Source of the DNA: Rhyzopertha dominica
Taxonomy: Eukaryota; Arthropoda; Insecta; Coleoptera; Bostrichidae
NCBI GenBank assembly: GCA_025024175.1
Contig: QCXZ01000041.1
Location: 30,313,786 to 30,377,785, forward strand
Reading direction: 5' to 3'
Length of the DNA: 64,000 nt
Shown: positions 36,646 to 47,112 of the stretch, piece by piece
Numbering within the stretch: position 1 is the stretch's first letter
How the letters are laid out: each line of letters opens with the position of its first letter
Notes under the pieces: model-generated
Database searches by the model: none
The model's input: the letters and a program-made list of their open reading frames with translations, nothing else
Told to the model about the DNA's origin: nothing
Made by a program: the position numbers and the translations under genes

Positions 36646-37485
36646 TTCCTATCACACTGTTGAGTGGAGTTTTTCAGTAGCCGGATTTCTCAGGGCTACT
36701 GAAGTTAACGCCTAGAGATCGTTCTTCGGATGATCGCAGTGGTTCCAAGAACGACTGCTTTCTGCATCCACGTTAGGGCGTTCGATTGGACTTGAAGTTC
36801 CTCTAAATGTCGTCGAGTGTTTTTGTGGACTAGACCGTTGGCAGAAATTATCAGTGGCTTAATCTCAACATTTTGCATCTTCCACATTTCCTGGATCTCA
36901 TCAGCAAGTTGCACGTACTTATCTTTTTTTGTTTTATATGATCTGCTGAGGTTGTCGTCAAGAGGGATAGCGAAGTCAATTATTGTGCATTTTTTTGTTG
37001 ATTATAACCATACCGGGTCTATTATGGAGAACCTGTCTGGCTGTGTGAATGGTAGTATCCCAATAGATTTTAATGTTGGAATTTTCTAAAATGTTTTTTG
37101 GCTCGTACTTGTGTATTGGTGTGCCTTTGTTAGCAAGACCTGCATTCTGTGCTACGAACTGGCGGACAACTTTTCCCATGTTATTATGGCGGCTTGTGTA
37201 TACAGTGGGTGCCAGGTAAGTACACGCTGAAATAAGATGTTGGACAGATTCCTCCTCGTGGCCACACAGTCGGCATGTGGTGGTTTCAACCGGTTGCTTT
37301 AGAATATGCCTTTTGTAAAATCTTGTTGGGACAACTTGGTCCTGGATCGCACATAAAGCTCCCTCCGTTTCCGGGAAAAGGTATCCGGAAGTCAGATAGC
37401 TGTTGCTTGCCTTAAGGTCGGCTTCTTGCTGATGCAAGCTGGCATAGAAGCGCCCGTGCATTGCTTTGGTTTTCCATTTGGTTCT
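36646..37485 (-). pseudogene. Dong/R4-clade non-LTR retrotransposon, C-terminal half
   Basis: R4/Dong elements encode one protein with a reverse transcriptase followed by a CCHC motif and a restriction-like endonuclease, and they prefer TAA repeats as target. On the minus strand this part carries CRLCGHEEESVQHLISAC (CCHC, near 37,270-37,220). It then has HTARQVLHNRPGMVIINKK (around 37,030-36,990), the endonuclease core block, and DFAIPLDDN. A single-base change in an A run near 36,990 shifts the frame just before this last block. The C terminus (LADEIQEMW..., ALTWMQKAVVLGTTAIIRR) ends at a stop at 36,705, about 60 bases before the (ATT)n tract. The Gypsy element's 5' LTR starts at 37,486 and cuts the coding region; the remainder lies at 42,045-42,657. 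Confidence 0.85.
37481..37485. repeat. target-site duplication GTTCT, left copy
   Basis: GTTCT directly precedes the TG of the 5' LTR and is repeated at 42,045-42,049 after the CA of the 3' LTR. Five bases is the usual duplication length for Ty3/Gypsy integrases. Confidence 0.9.
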
Positions 37486-37625
37486 TGTAGTGTATCGCTA
37501 TTTATCTTGTTCTGTTTTTATAAGAATTCCACTTTTTCTGTTTAAAATAAAGCGAGTGTTCAGTTAGCCATGAACGAGTGCGTTTCATTTTTAACGTTCT
37601 CCAAAACTAACACTCAAATATCACA
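37486..37625 (+). repeat. 5' LTR, 140 bp
   Basis: It begins TGTAGTGTATCGC and ends AAATATCACA (TG...CA). It contains AAAATAAAGCGAG (a polyadenylation-type AATAAA) about 70 bases in. It is identical to the 3' LTR except for two extra T bases in the run at about 37,530. Very short LTRs are usual for the Mag lineage. Confidence 0.95.
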
Positions 37626-37626
37626 T

Positions 37627-37637
37627 TGGCGACGAGG
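37627..37637 (+). promoter_or_regulatory. primer-binding site, tRNA-Ser type
   Basis: TGGCGACGAGG starts two bases after the 5' LTR. It is complementary to a 3' end CCTCGTCGCCA, which fits the acceptor stem plus CCA of tRNA-Ser(GCT) as I know it from insects. Reverse transcription would prime here. Confidence 0.7.
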
Positions 37638-37714
37638 AAATTGCGAAAATTAATTACTCTTCAAATTAAGAGTGCATTCAAAGAAGTCTTTGAAGAAGAA
37701 GCGTGCTAGCCAAA

Positions 37715-38494
37715 ATGCCAGCATCGTCAGAAACGCCAGCATCGACATCGTCATCACATTATGGCAATGTTCGAGAATTCGATCCAAACAGTGCAGATTG
37801 GGTTGTTTACAAGCGACGCTTGGACAATTATTTCACCGTAAATGAAATCACGGATGAAAACAAGAAGTGAGCCATATTGCTGAACGCCCTAAACGAAGAA
37901 GCATACAAATTAATTTACAACATGTGCCTTCCGCATTTTCCGGAGGGAAAAACGTATGACCAGCTAAGTACCCTATTTAATAATCATTTTAAAAATAATG
38001 AGTCAGTTTTTGCGGCAAGAGCAAAATTTTTTTAAGCTTTTAGAAGTCGCATGGAACCTGTAAATCAATGGGCAGCTCGAGTCCGTAGCTTAGCGGTTAA
38101 CTGTGAATTCAATGCATCCGTAATCGACATGATGTTAAGGGACAGATTCGTTATTGGTTTTGGAAAGGGCTCAGTTCAATCCAGACTTTTCAAAGAGAAG
38201 AACACGTGCACCTTTGCTGACGTCATCAACATATCTTCGGCGGAAATGGCTGCCGAGTCAAGTTCCGGTCATGGGGAGATGGCGAATGTCAAAATCGAAT
38301 CAGACGTTCAACATGTTTCCACGTCACGCAGGCATCAAAAACCGCCAACGTGCACGCCATCTGCTGCTTTTAAAGCAAAGCCGTCAACGGCGGGAAAATG
38401 TCAGTGTTGTGGAAGGAATAATCATCAGATTGAAAAATGTCGCTATCGCAAGTAATCTTGTAATATATGTAGTGTACGAGGTCATCTAGCACCA
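37715..38494 (+). pseudogene. gag: gag region of the Ty3/Gypsy element, three in-frame stops
   Basis: The ATG at 37,715 opens the frame. Gag forms the particle and packages RNA. The capsid-like part contains FDPNSADWVVYKRRLDNYF early on and the Gag-typical NQWAARVRSLA near 38,070. Two CCHC zinc knuckles follow: CQCCGRNNHQIEKC (38,399-38,440) and CNICSVRGHLAPMC (38,459-38,500). Stops sit at 37,868 (TGA), 38,033 (TAA) and 38,453 (TAA, exactly between the two knuckles). The reading frame is otherwise unbroken and joins directly to the protease. Translation would stop after 51 residues unless read through. Confidence 0.9.
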
Positions 38495-38980
38495 ATGTGT
38501 CCAAATAAGTCACATAAACAGAAAAATTTTCATGTATCTGGTAATAAACAAAATCATTTTATTGAAAGTGATGATATTTTCACTATTGTAAATGCTAAAA
38601 CTTTAATAAAATCACCATTTGTTATCAACGTTAAAATTGGAACCAAAATGTATTCATTTCAATTAGATACAGGTGCATCAGTTTCAGCTATATCTGAAGA
38701 ATTTTATCAAGAAAATTTTTATATGTATAAAATCTATACTAGTAACAAAAACTTAAATGTGTACAATGGAACGTGTCTGAGTACTTTAGGAGTAATAAAA
38801 TTGAATTTAACTTACAATAATGTTACAAATACGCTAGAGTTTTTCATAATTAAAAACGGCGGTCCTCCTATTTTAGGCAGGGATTTTATGTACCACTTTG
38901 GGTTAGGTATAAGCAATTTTCAAGGAATTCATGCAGTTACTGACAATTTTGTTGAAAAATTGGTATCAAAATATAACTAA
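38495..38980 (+). pseudogene. pro: aspartic protease region of the Ty3/Gypsy element
   Basis: This stretch is in the same frame as gag. The active site FQLDTGASVSAIS lies about 58 codons after 38,495, and the second conserved protease block, PPILGRDF, near 38,870. The protease would cut the Gag-Pol polyprotein. This open stretch ends at a TAA (38,978), after which the same frame continues into the RT. The domain itself has no internal stop or visible catalytic change. Confidence 0.9.
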
Positions 38981-40570
38981 GTATTTTCCTTAGGTTTAGG
39001 AAAGTTCAATAAAGGCACAGTGACTTTGAATTTGAAAAATAACAATGTTTCTCCTAAGTTTTGTCGAGATCGACCTCTTCCATTTGGTTTAAGGTACAAA
39101 GTTGAACAAGAATTAAATAGATTAGTTGCATTAAACGTAATAAAACCTGTTTCTTATGCGGCATGGGCATCACCCATTGTGCCAGTACTTAAACGTGATG
39201 GTACAATTAGAATTTGCGGAGATTTTAAAATAACAATTAATCCTCACTTAGAAATAGATAAATTTCCCTTACCCCGAATAGAAGATTTATTTTTCAAATT
39301 GCAAGGTGGAAGTATTTTTTCTAAGATTGATTTATCAAACGCGTACAATCAAATTTGCCTAGATGATAGTTGCAAAGAGTTAGTTACTATTTCAACTCAT
39401 AAAGGTTTGTTTCAGTATCAGAGGTTACCATTTGGAGTAGCCTGTGCTCCATCAAAATTCCAAATGCTTATGGAATCCCTTTTTCAAGGTTTGGAAGGAG
39501 TTGCCTGTTTTTTGGATGACATTTTGATTTGTGGAAGTACTGAAAAAGAACATATCCAGCGGTTGGAATCAGTATTACAGCGTTTATCAGATGCAGGATT
39601 AAAGGTAGCCGTAAATAAATGTAGCTTTAATCAGTCGGAAATTAAATATTTGGGGTACGTTATAGACAAAAATGGTTTGCATACATCTAAAGAAAAAGTT
39701 TTGGCTATTAAAAATGCTCCCGTACCACAAAATGTTTCACAATTAAAATCCGCATTAGGCATGATTAATTATTATTGTAAATTTGTGCCAAATTTAGCAA
39801 CAATTTTACATCCGCTTTATGCACTATTAAAAAAGGAGGTAGTTTTCAAGTGGACTTCAGAATGTGATTTAGCATATAAAAAAGTAAAAGAAATGTTATT
39901 ATCAGCTAAAGTTTTGGTTCATTATAACCCAAATCTTGAAGTTAAATTAACTACCGATGCTAGCCTTCACGGTTTAGGTTGTGTTTTATCTCAAGTATTT
40001 CCTGATGGTACTGAAAAACCGATTGCATATGCCTCGCGCACATTAAGCGATGCAAAAAAAAATTACGCTCAAATTGAACGGGAAGGTCTTGCCATAATTT
40101 TTGGGTTGACAAAATTCAATCAATATCTTTATGGTCGCGAATTTACTTTGGTTTCAGATAATAAACCGTTATTAGCTATTTTCAATCCTAAAAAAGGCAT
40201 TCCTCAGTATTCGGCGAATAGATTACGTCGGTGGGCTGTAATATTAAGCAATTATCAGTATAAAGTTGAATACGTAAAATCAGATAGAAATGCAGCAGAT
40301 TTTCTTTCACGATTACCAATTAATGACAAAGAAAATGTACGTGAAGAATCAATAGATATAGACTACATTAAATATTTTTCAGAAAGTCCAGATTTTCTTG
40401 TTGATTTTAAAATTGTTCAAAAAGCTATTCTTAATGATAAATTTTTAAAACAAATACGTAGTTTTGTTCAATCAGGTTATTGGCCAAATAAATTAAAACA
40501 TACCTTAGAATTTCAACCATACTTTAAAATTAGAAATGAAATTACTGTAGAAAATGATATTCTTTTGTAG
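38981..40570 (+). pseudogene. pol: reverse transcriptase-RNase H of the Ty3/Gypsy element
   Basis: Open from 38,981 to the TAG at 40,568. There is no start codon of its own; it would be made as part of Gag-Pol. Counting from 39,020, the RT has its first catalytic aspartate in SKIDLSNAYN (D104) and the catalytic pair in CFLDDIL (D166, D167). The RLPFGVACAPSKFQ block lies between them. RNase H shows LTTDAS (D313), QIEREGLA (glutamate near 353) and VSDNKPL (D380), so all of its expected catalytic residues are visible. Length and spacing are normal for Ty3/Gypsy. Only the flanking stops break it. Confidence 0.95.
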
Positions 40571-41716
40571 AATAACAGAGTCATTATTCCAGAAGTGTTA
40601 CGTCCTAGACTTTTGCAGCAATTGCATAGCTCTCATTTGGGTATAGTCAAAATGAAAAGTTTAGCTAGAAATCATTTTTATTGGCCAGGATTAAATAAAG
40701 ATGTAGAAAATTTAGCAAATAGTTGTCAAAATTGTTTAGCGAATAAAATTTCTTCTCCTAAAACTACATTAAATCCCTGGAAATGGCCAGACAAACCTTT
40801 TGAGCGAATTCATATAGACTATTTAGGTCCATTTTTAAATAAATATTTTCTTGTAATTGTTGACGCTCATTCAAAATGGTTAGAAGTATTTCCAACAAAT
40901 ACCATAACGTCACAATTTACAACTAAAGCTTTAAAAACAACAATATTTAGATTTGGCATTCCAAAAACGTTAGTGTCAGATAATGCTACTAATTTTACAA
41001 GTAGTGAATTTTCAAGTTTTTTAAAAGATTTTAATATTGAACATATTACATCTGCTCCGTATTTTCCACAGAGCAATGGAGCTGCGGAAAATGCAGTCAA
41101 AAATATTAAATACGCATTAAAAAACTTTTTGGGGAAAAATTCAAAAATTAACGTTGAAGATGCGTTATTAAAATTTTTGTTTGATTATAGAAATACTCCA
41201 CATGTTACAACAGGTGTTTCTCCTGCTTTGCTTATGTTTGGTCGCGATATTAGGCATAATTTTGATTTGTTGAGGCCTGATATTAAGCAATCTGTACAAA
41301 AACGTACGCTTAAAGCACAACAAAAACAAAAAAGTCAATTTGGTGATAACACAAGAGAACAGTTTAATATAGGTGATTCTGTATATGTTAAAGACTATAG
41401 AGTAAAAAATAATGTAAGCTGGATTCCTGGAATAATAAAAAAGATAATAGGAAAATGTACTTATATTGTGCTTATACCTAGCTTAAATGTTACTTGGAAA
41501 CGTCATACAAATCAGATAAATCGCTCTAAAAGTATCTCCAATTATAGGTATAAATTAGCTTCTTTACCAGTAAAAGAATCATTTGATACTCCTCCAAATA
41601 TTATAGAAACTCCTAATTTAAATAATGAAGTTGAGGGGGGAAAGACGAATGATTGTTTAACGGTCCAAAGACCGAAAAGAGTGTGTAAACCGCCAGATCG
41701 GCTAACATATGATTAA
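40571..41716 (+). pseudogene. pol: integrase of the Ty3/Gypsy element
   Basis: This region continues the pol frame after the TAG at 40,568 and ends with TGA... at 41,716. Counting from 40,595: an HHCC zinc-binding region (H11, H14, C44, C47), then the catalytic core with D75 (HIDYLGPF), D129 (VSDNATNF) and E165 (SNGAAENAV), spaced as DD35E. A C-terminal GPY/F-like block (SWIPGIIKKIIG) follows, with no chromodomain. The basic tail ends in RPKRVCKPPDRL, typical of gypsy-type integrase ends. The integrase inserts the cDNA with a 5-bp stagger, matching the GTTCT duplication. No internal stop. Confidence 0.95.
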
Positions 41717-41894
41717 TTTTTGTATATATAAAATTTATAATGTTTAATAATGTAAAATCATTTAGTTAAGGTAATTGACTTAATGTATTATTATTGTATA
41801 TAAATAATCAGAATATGATATTGTAAAATTATTTATGTAAAATTACTCAACATTATATTATGTAGTTATAATTAATTTAATTATGTAGAAAATT
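41717..41894 (+). other. 3' untranslated part of the Ty3/Gypsy element
   Basis: AT-rich, no open frame and no envelope gene between integrase and polypurine tract. Confidence 0.8.
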
Positions 41895-41906
41895 AGGGCG
41901 GAAGGA
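41895..41906 (+). other. polypurine tract
   Basis: AGGGCGGAAGGA lies directly before the 3' LTR, in the place where plus-strand DNA synthesis is primed. Confidence 0.85.
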
Positions 41907-42044
41907 TGTAGTGTATCGCTATTTATCTTGTTCTGTTTTTATAAGAATTCCACTTTCTGTTTAAAATAAAGCGAGTGTTCAGTTAGCCATGAACGAGTGC
42001 GTTTCATTTTTAACGTTCTCCAAAACTAACACTCAAATATCACA
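41907..42044 (+). repeat. 3' LTR, 138 bp
   Basis: Identical by eye to the 5' LTR apart from lacking two T bases in one T run. Such identity implies a young insertion, because both LTRs are copied from one template at integration. The right copy of the GTTCT duplication (42,045-42,049) follows. Confidence 0.95.
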
Positions 42045-42657
42045 GTTCTCAACATCTCGCTATATTTTTGCTTTTCAGGAATTGGAGCAGCTAGGTTCAG
42101 CGGGGAATAGCCTTTATCGGCCAAGGCTAAGGTTTGGTAAAAGGGTAAGTTTTTTGTTTTGAAGTATTTTGTTAATCCAAGTTTCTCCTTTTTACAGGTT
42201 TCTTCTAGATTTAACATACCTCGGCCGCCCTGATCTCTTGGAAGATATAACCTTTCAATTGCTGAGTTGGGGTGCAACATTTGATGTTTAGTGAGCATAG
42301 TCCTCATCTGCTGATCCAGTGTCTGGAGCTCAGTGGGAGAATAACTGAGCACTCCAAAAGAGTAGCTAATAACCGGATGTGCCTATGTGTTAATGGCATT
42401 TATTTTGTTTTTAGCATTAAGTAATGTCCTCATGATTATATTAACTCTCCTAAAGTACTCATTTTTGATTTTTATTTCATTTTCCGATTCGTCCAAATTT
42501 AGACTTTGGTAAAAGCCAAGATATTTATAGCAATTCGAAAGTCCGGGGATCAATGTGTTGTCCATAAGGGAAAGATTCTCCGTTGTGGTGACTTTTCCGC
42601 GTTTGACATGTAAAACAGCGCACTTGTCGATATCGAGTTCCATTTTTATTGTATCGC
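42045..42657 (-). pseudogene. Dong/R4-clade non-LTR retrotransposon, RT thumb part
   Basis: Read on the minus strand, this is upstream of the fragment at 36,646-37,485. It begins at the (TAA)n junction with MELDIDKCAVLHVKRGK and CYKYLGFYQSLN. An in-frame stop follows near 42,383, then FGVLSYSPTELQTLDQQMR and LYLPRDQGGRGMLNLEETCK. These are the blocks that follow the catalytic RT core in R2/R4-type elements. The N terminus and the RT catalytic core are absent: the copy is 5'-truncated exactly at the microsatellite. The frame then runs into the Gypsy 3' LTR and would resume at 37,485. Confidence 0.85.
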
Positions 42658-42795
<138 letters not shown>

Positions 42796-43227
42796 CATCA
42801 TCTTGTTTTCTATTGACTATTTTTAAATTACATACCAACTTACACGTGACAAGCAAATTTAAAAATTATTAAAAAAAAACTGACCAAATCATACGAGTTG
42901 CCAGCGCAAGCCCTCGGTCACAGATCACTAGACTAGACTAGACTAGAATAACTAAGTTTTTAGACGTCAATAATCGATAAGAAAAATTGTGTTTGTTTTT
43001 GTATTTCACTGTTTCTCTCTCCCTCCAGACGTGTAGTTGTCCCCCCCTCTACAGAAAAAATTTTGGGCACCCCACTGAATCCAAATTTAACTTGAACCAT
43101 CGTAATCAGCATCAAACTCATTCAGCGACACCCCTGAAGCAAAATCGGTTTTTGATTTCTTGCACCTTACATGATGCGTGTCCGCGTCATAGTCTTAATC
43201 TAAATGTGACATACGGGGTCCGCCACC
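42796..43227. other. intergenic DNA, nothing recognised
   Basis: Contains a short CTAGA repeat (about 42,928-42,948) and no gene that I can support. Confidence 0.45.
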
Positions 43228-44227
43228 TAAAACTCCCCAGGTTCGTATTTTCTTTATTGTTTTAGGTACAACCTTAAGTTATATGCCAAATTGTAGGTCT
43301 TTTTAAACTCTTTAAAAGCAACATAGTGAGTGTCCAAATTTGTTTTTGCAAATTATGATATTTTGCAAATAAAGTCAATTTTTGTAAAAAATTTTTAACC
43401 TTACCCCATATAATAAATATTGCTTCATAGTTGCTCGCCGGCTTTTATCTTCTTTAATTTGTGTCAATACCATGTAGGCGTAATTTTTACTCCTTCTTAA
43501 TGAAAAACAAGAAAAACTCGTCGCCGCCATGTTCTGTTATAGGGCTGTTCGCAATTTTGAAGTGTTAGTTTAACAGCTTGTTACGGTACAAATTATGCCT
43601 ACATACCCATCGCTGCACACAAAGCCCCAAAATTTGGAGTAACTTTTAAATAAATTAAGTACAAAGTTTGTTCTACATAGAGAGAGAGAGAGAGAGAGGC
43701 TAGCAAACGAAACCTTGAGGCTAGTTTGGTTTTCTACATCACGCACTAGCCTCATTGCAGGGTATCGCATTCTAGTCTCTCTCTCTCTCTCTTTAGAACG
43801 AATTTTGTACTTGCTTTATTTAGAAGTTCCTCCAAATGTTAGAGTTTTGTGTGCAGCGATGGGTATGTAGGCACAATTTGTACCGTAATAAGCTAATAGA
43901 GTAACACTTAAAAAATTCTAACGACCCTATTAACAGAACATGACGCCAACTAGTTTTTCTTGTTTTTCACTAAGGAGTAAAAATTATGCATACATTGTAA
44001 AAACACAAATTGAAGAAGACAACTATGAGGCAATATTTATTATACGGGGTAAGGGTAAAAAATATTTACAAAAATTAACATTATTTGCAAAATATGATAA
44101 ACTGCAAAAAATTTTTTAGACACCCACTATGCTATTTTTAAAGAGTTTAAAACGACCTACAATTTGACAGATACTTGAGGTTGCACCTCAAAAAAATAAA
44201 GAAAATACGAGCCTGAGGAGTTTTACG
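43228..44227. repeat. 1.0-kb palindrome (foldback-type hairpin)
   Basis: Left arm about 43,228-43,698 and right arm about 43,773-44,227 are inverted copies. For example, GGTTCGTATTTTCTTTATTG pairs with its counterpart near 44,190-44,217, CTACATACCCATCGCTGCAC with 43,850-43,870, and (AG)n at 43,681 with (CT)n at 43,775. The central 75 bases contain an inner GGCTAG/CTAGCC pair. Divergence is modest and spread along both arms. No terminal duplication or transposase was found, so it may be a foldback element or an inverted duplication. Confidence 0.8.
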
Positions 44228-44469
44228 TTACGTTCATAGGAAGTAAGTTCCATGTAAAAGTTAACAGAATTGCTGTAATTAAGCAACAGAATTGGTATAC
44301 TAAGTAATGCNAATTTTGGGGTANCATCTGCAAAATTTGAGAAGATTGCACAATCGTCCATTGACTGTANCCTACAATTTACTAAGAACATAGGCATACT
44401 TGGGAACACAGTAAGCTTAAGCTTTATTTCAGTAAGTCTCAACACCACACTCTATGCGATAANAATAGT

Positions 44470-44477
44470 CATCCATA
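44470..44477. repeat. 8-bp target duplication CATCCATA, left copy
   Basis: CATCCATA directly precedes the hAT-like element and is repeated exactly at 46,235-46,242. Eight bases is diagnostic for hAT-type transposition. Confidence 0.9.
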
Positions 44478-46234
44478 CAAGGGCGGATCCAGCTTTCAAA
44501 TCAGGGGGGGGGGGTCACCTAGTCAGGAGAGGCTACAATTTTATTAAAATAATCTAATTGAAAAAGAAATAGTTTTTTATTGTTATAAGTCAAAATAATT
44601 GTAATAAAATTGCAAAATTAATTTTTCGTTTTCTTTTTCTTCTCGAAAAACGAATTGTGACTTCCACTTCAGTCGGTATGTTTCTCTAAACGCGGAGTCC
44701 AGTTCAAAAAATCAGAAATTCATTGTTGAGTGCACAAATGAAACTGACAATCACGTGTTGTTTTTATCTCATTAAAGAAATGAATTCGGATTACAGTAAA
44801 GATGAAAACAATCAATGGTAAAAATAAAATCGTCACAGGTAAGGCACTAAGGGTTGACATTAATTAATTATTAGCTGTGCTTTCGTTTTTATTAGCAAAT
44901 TTACAAAAACAAGCCATCTTTTATACAAAGAAAACGATATCAAAGCACTACGTGACACACGATAGATTAAAATATAACCTCCTTTAGACTTTTTAGGATT
45001 ACACCATTCAATATGGCTTCCGACGGGCAGGCAATGCGCGCATAGGAAACCGTAAAAACTTAAAACGTACTGCTAAAGTTGGGTCGTTCGATTCTACCGA
45101 TTCATGCCTTGATTCGTTTGATTTGACTCACAGCTAATGAATCAATCGTTTAAACTTGAATTAGGGTTGAGGCATGATGCACAAAAAAGCCCTAAATCAA
45201 TTAAGAACAACCTAGTTGTGCCGTTTGAGAAATGCGGTATGTAAGACTTGTTTACCTGTTTTCTACGAGAATAATGCGGTTTGCAACTGTACTCTCAGCT
45301 AATGTAATCTTTTGTGTCCCAAAGAAGTAGGAAAATCGTTTGGTTACCCCGATTACTTACTAATATATGTTAAACAAGTATGTGATCCAGATATCAAAAA
45401 AAATTATGAAATTTTTTAAATTCAATGTATTCGACTAATGGAAAGGTCAACAAAACGGAGAAATTGGAAACAAATTAATTACCATTTTAGTTTTAGCATG
45501 TACCTAATAGACTTTAGCCATAATATACTCATCTATATTTTCTGCTCAAAAATCTACGCCAAAGTGCTTTATCTAGAAAATTAGATATTACGCGTAAATA
45601 CCCATCACTGAAACAAGGGTATAATAATTATCAGCAAATATCAAACCATTATAATTCTACTATACATACTGATTTGTTAGGTATGATCTTTTTATCGTTA
45701 AAGCAATAGTAAATAAAAAAAAATCAAAAAGTTAACCCTGCTACAGTTACTGGTTACGCTACGCACTTTGCAACTCTCTTTAACAAGGTCTTACAGCTTG
45801 GTAACTCGTTTTTGGTAATGATTCATGAACGATTTGAATGATTAGAATCTACGCGATTGAAGGAATGATTTGATTAGAATCAAAAGTCTCAGCTCTAGTG
45901 ATTGATATTAGTATTAAGTAATGCGATTTCTATGACAGAGCGTTAGAAGTAGCATTGTTTTTATGTATACCCTTCCATCGACATTTCGAAAATCACGTGT
46001 TCTAAACAGCTAAACTGTCAAAACCCAATGCTGTCATACAATTTTCCCCCAAAATTATGTTGTCACTCGTTACACTGGGAATAAATTGCGACGTTGTAAT
46101 TTTTTGATTAAAACTGATAATAGTGCTTGTTGTTGGTGGATGTAGGCACTCGCCATCATAGAAAGTACTTCCCCCAGCCCAGGCCCAGGGGGGGGGGTCA
46201 TGACCCCCATGACCCCCCCCTGGATCCGCCCTTG
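44478..46234. mobile_element. 1,757-bp non-autonomous hAT element
   Basis: The terminal inverted repeats are CAAGGGCGGATCCAG and CTGGATCCGCCCTTG, followed inside by G-rich and C-rich runs. The element is bracketed by the exact 8-bp duplication CATCCATA. The interior is AT-rich and lacks any hAT transposase frame, so it depends on an enzyme made elsewhere. Between about 45,080 and 45,890 the interior has a weaker inverted pair: GATTCTACCGATTCATG-type sequence against GATTAGAATCTACG and TTGATTAGAATCAAAAG. This suggests an older insertion nested in it. A glycine/proline-rich frame at 46,002-46,343 is only the G/C-rich end read as protein. Confidence 0.9.
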
Positions 46235-46371
46235 CATCCATACAATTCGTTTCGAAACTATTGCTCACGAAGGTGTCAAACGTACGTACGATTTTTTTAG
46301 TCAAAGGAGCCATTGCTTTGATTTGATACATATCTGTAATCATTTTCTTGGTATAGATACGATCACTGTAT

Positions 46372-46677
46372 TTATCTATAGTTTACAAGTATCTTCACTA
46401 GACAATTGGCACATACGTTCTCGTACTTGAAAACTCCGTGGATATCCTTTAGCAACAAGGTAGTGCCGCGTGTATTTTTAGACTTCAGTTCGAGGGGAGT
46501 CCCTAATTTTATGGTGTCAATAAGTGCATTTACTTGATTTTGATACCAGGAGTGGTTCTGCGTAATCAGTATTACTAAACGGAAATGTTGGCTATCAACA
46601 GGCGATAGCCACGCAAATGAGTCTGTCACCTTTGCCTTACAGTTCAACAGACGAAGATCAGCCGTAAAAAATACGTA
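46372..46677 (-). CDS. unrecognised exon-like coding stretch
   Basis: The minus-strand frame is open for 101 codons after an upstream TAG, from about 46,677 to a stop at 46,372. It has mixed, protein-like composition: TADLRLLNCKAKVTDSFAWL, then LVILITQNHSWYQNQVN, LIDTIKLGTPLELKS and a C-terminal NVCANCLVKILVNYR. It has no ATG near its beginning, so it would be an internal or terminal exon. A weak acceptor-like AG lies just upstream (46,683). A possible partner exon with a membrane segment lies upstream on the same strand at 47,113-47,322. I do not recognise the family. Confidence 0.3.
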   Translation of the reverse strand, partial: YVFFTADLRLLNCKAKVTDSFAWLSPVDSQHFRLVILITQNHSWYQNQVNALIDTIKLGTPLELKSKNTRGTTLLLKDIHGVFKYENVCANCLVKILVNYR

Positions 46678-47112
46678 CTAGCCTAAGCCGAGCAAGTCCG
46701 CATTTTAAATTTAGTGTGAAACGTAATACGCGACGTGCAGTAAAACCAGTAAAAAAATCTAATTTTCTTGAACACGAAACCTTTTAAAAGGCACGTGCTG
46801 CCGACTGCCCGCACGTCTAAAAAGTGCACGTAGTCTACAAATGCACTTGGCAATCGTAATTCACGTTTGTGTTTGCGTCTCGGAGAACACGGTTCACCAT
46901 CGGTTCACTCTGTAATTATACGGCGTACACGTGCTACCTATGATAAAATGCAATAATGTTCAGCCTGCAGTATGAATCAAGTTTTGCGGGACGAAAAAGT
47001 ATTTACAATTAGGGTTACAAAATGTGCAATAGTTACCAATTACAATCGTTAAAATTATAAGTTATTCCCTTAGTTAATCTTAGTAAATGTTGCATTTCTC
47101 ACTTTTAGCTGC
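46678..47112. other. CpG- and E-box-containing intergenic stretch
   Basis: GC-richer than average around 46,780-46,930, with two CACGTG motifs (about 46,793 and 46,928). No coding frame. It could be intronic or regulatory sequence of the weak minus-strand gene candidate. Confidence 0.3.

Larger units (their letters stand above)
37486..42044 (+). mobile_element. complete Ty3/Gypsy (Mag-like) LTR retrotransposon, 4,559 bp
   Basis: The order is 5' LTR, primer-binding site, one continuous gag-pol frame (37,715-41,716), polypurine tract and 3' LTR, flanked by a GTTCT duplication. The element has no envelope gene. Domain order gag, protease, RT, RNase H, integrase is the Ty3/Gypsy order. The small size, twin gag zinc knuckles, tRNA-Ser-type primer site and absent chromodomain suggest the Mag lineage, which is an inference. 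It sits inside a Dong/R4-like fragment in opposite orientation. The LTRs differ by one 2-base indel only, yet the frame contains five stops (37,868; 38,033; 38,453; 38,978; 40,568) and no frameshift, so this copy is not autonomous as it reads. Confidence 0.95.

Noticed and set aside
41717..41906. Search for an envelope gene downstream of pol in the Gypsy element
   Set aside because: Only about 190 AT-rich bases with stops in all frames precede the 3' LTR, so there is no envelope.
44188..44448. 86-codon minus-strand frame beside the palindrome
   Set aside because: It overlaps a palindrome arm and several N bases and has no recognisable domain.
46002..46343. 113-codon minus-strand frame with a Gly/Pro-rich stretch
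   Set aside because: The Gly/Pro region is the G/C-rich terminal part of the hAT element and crosses its end.
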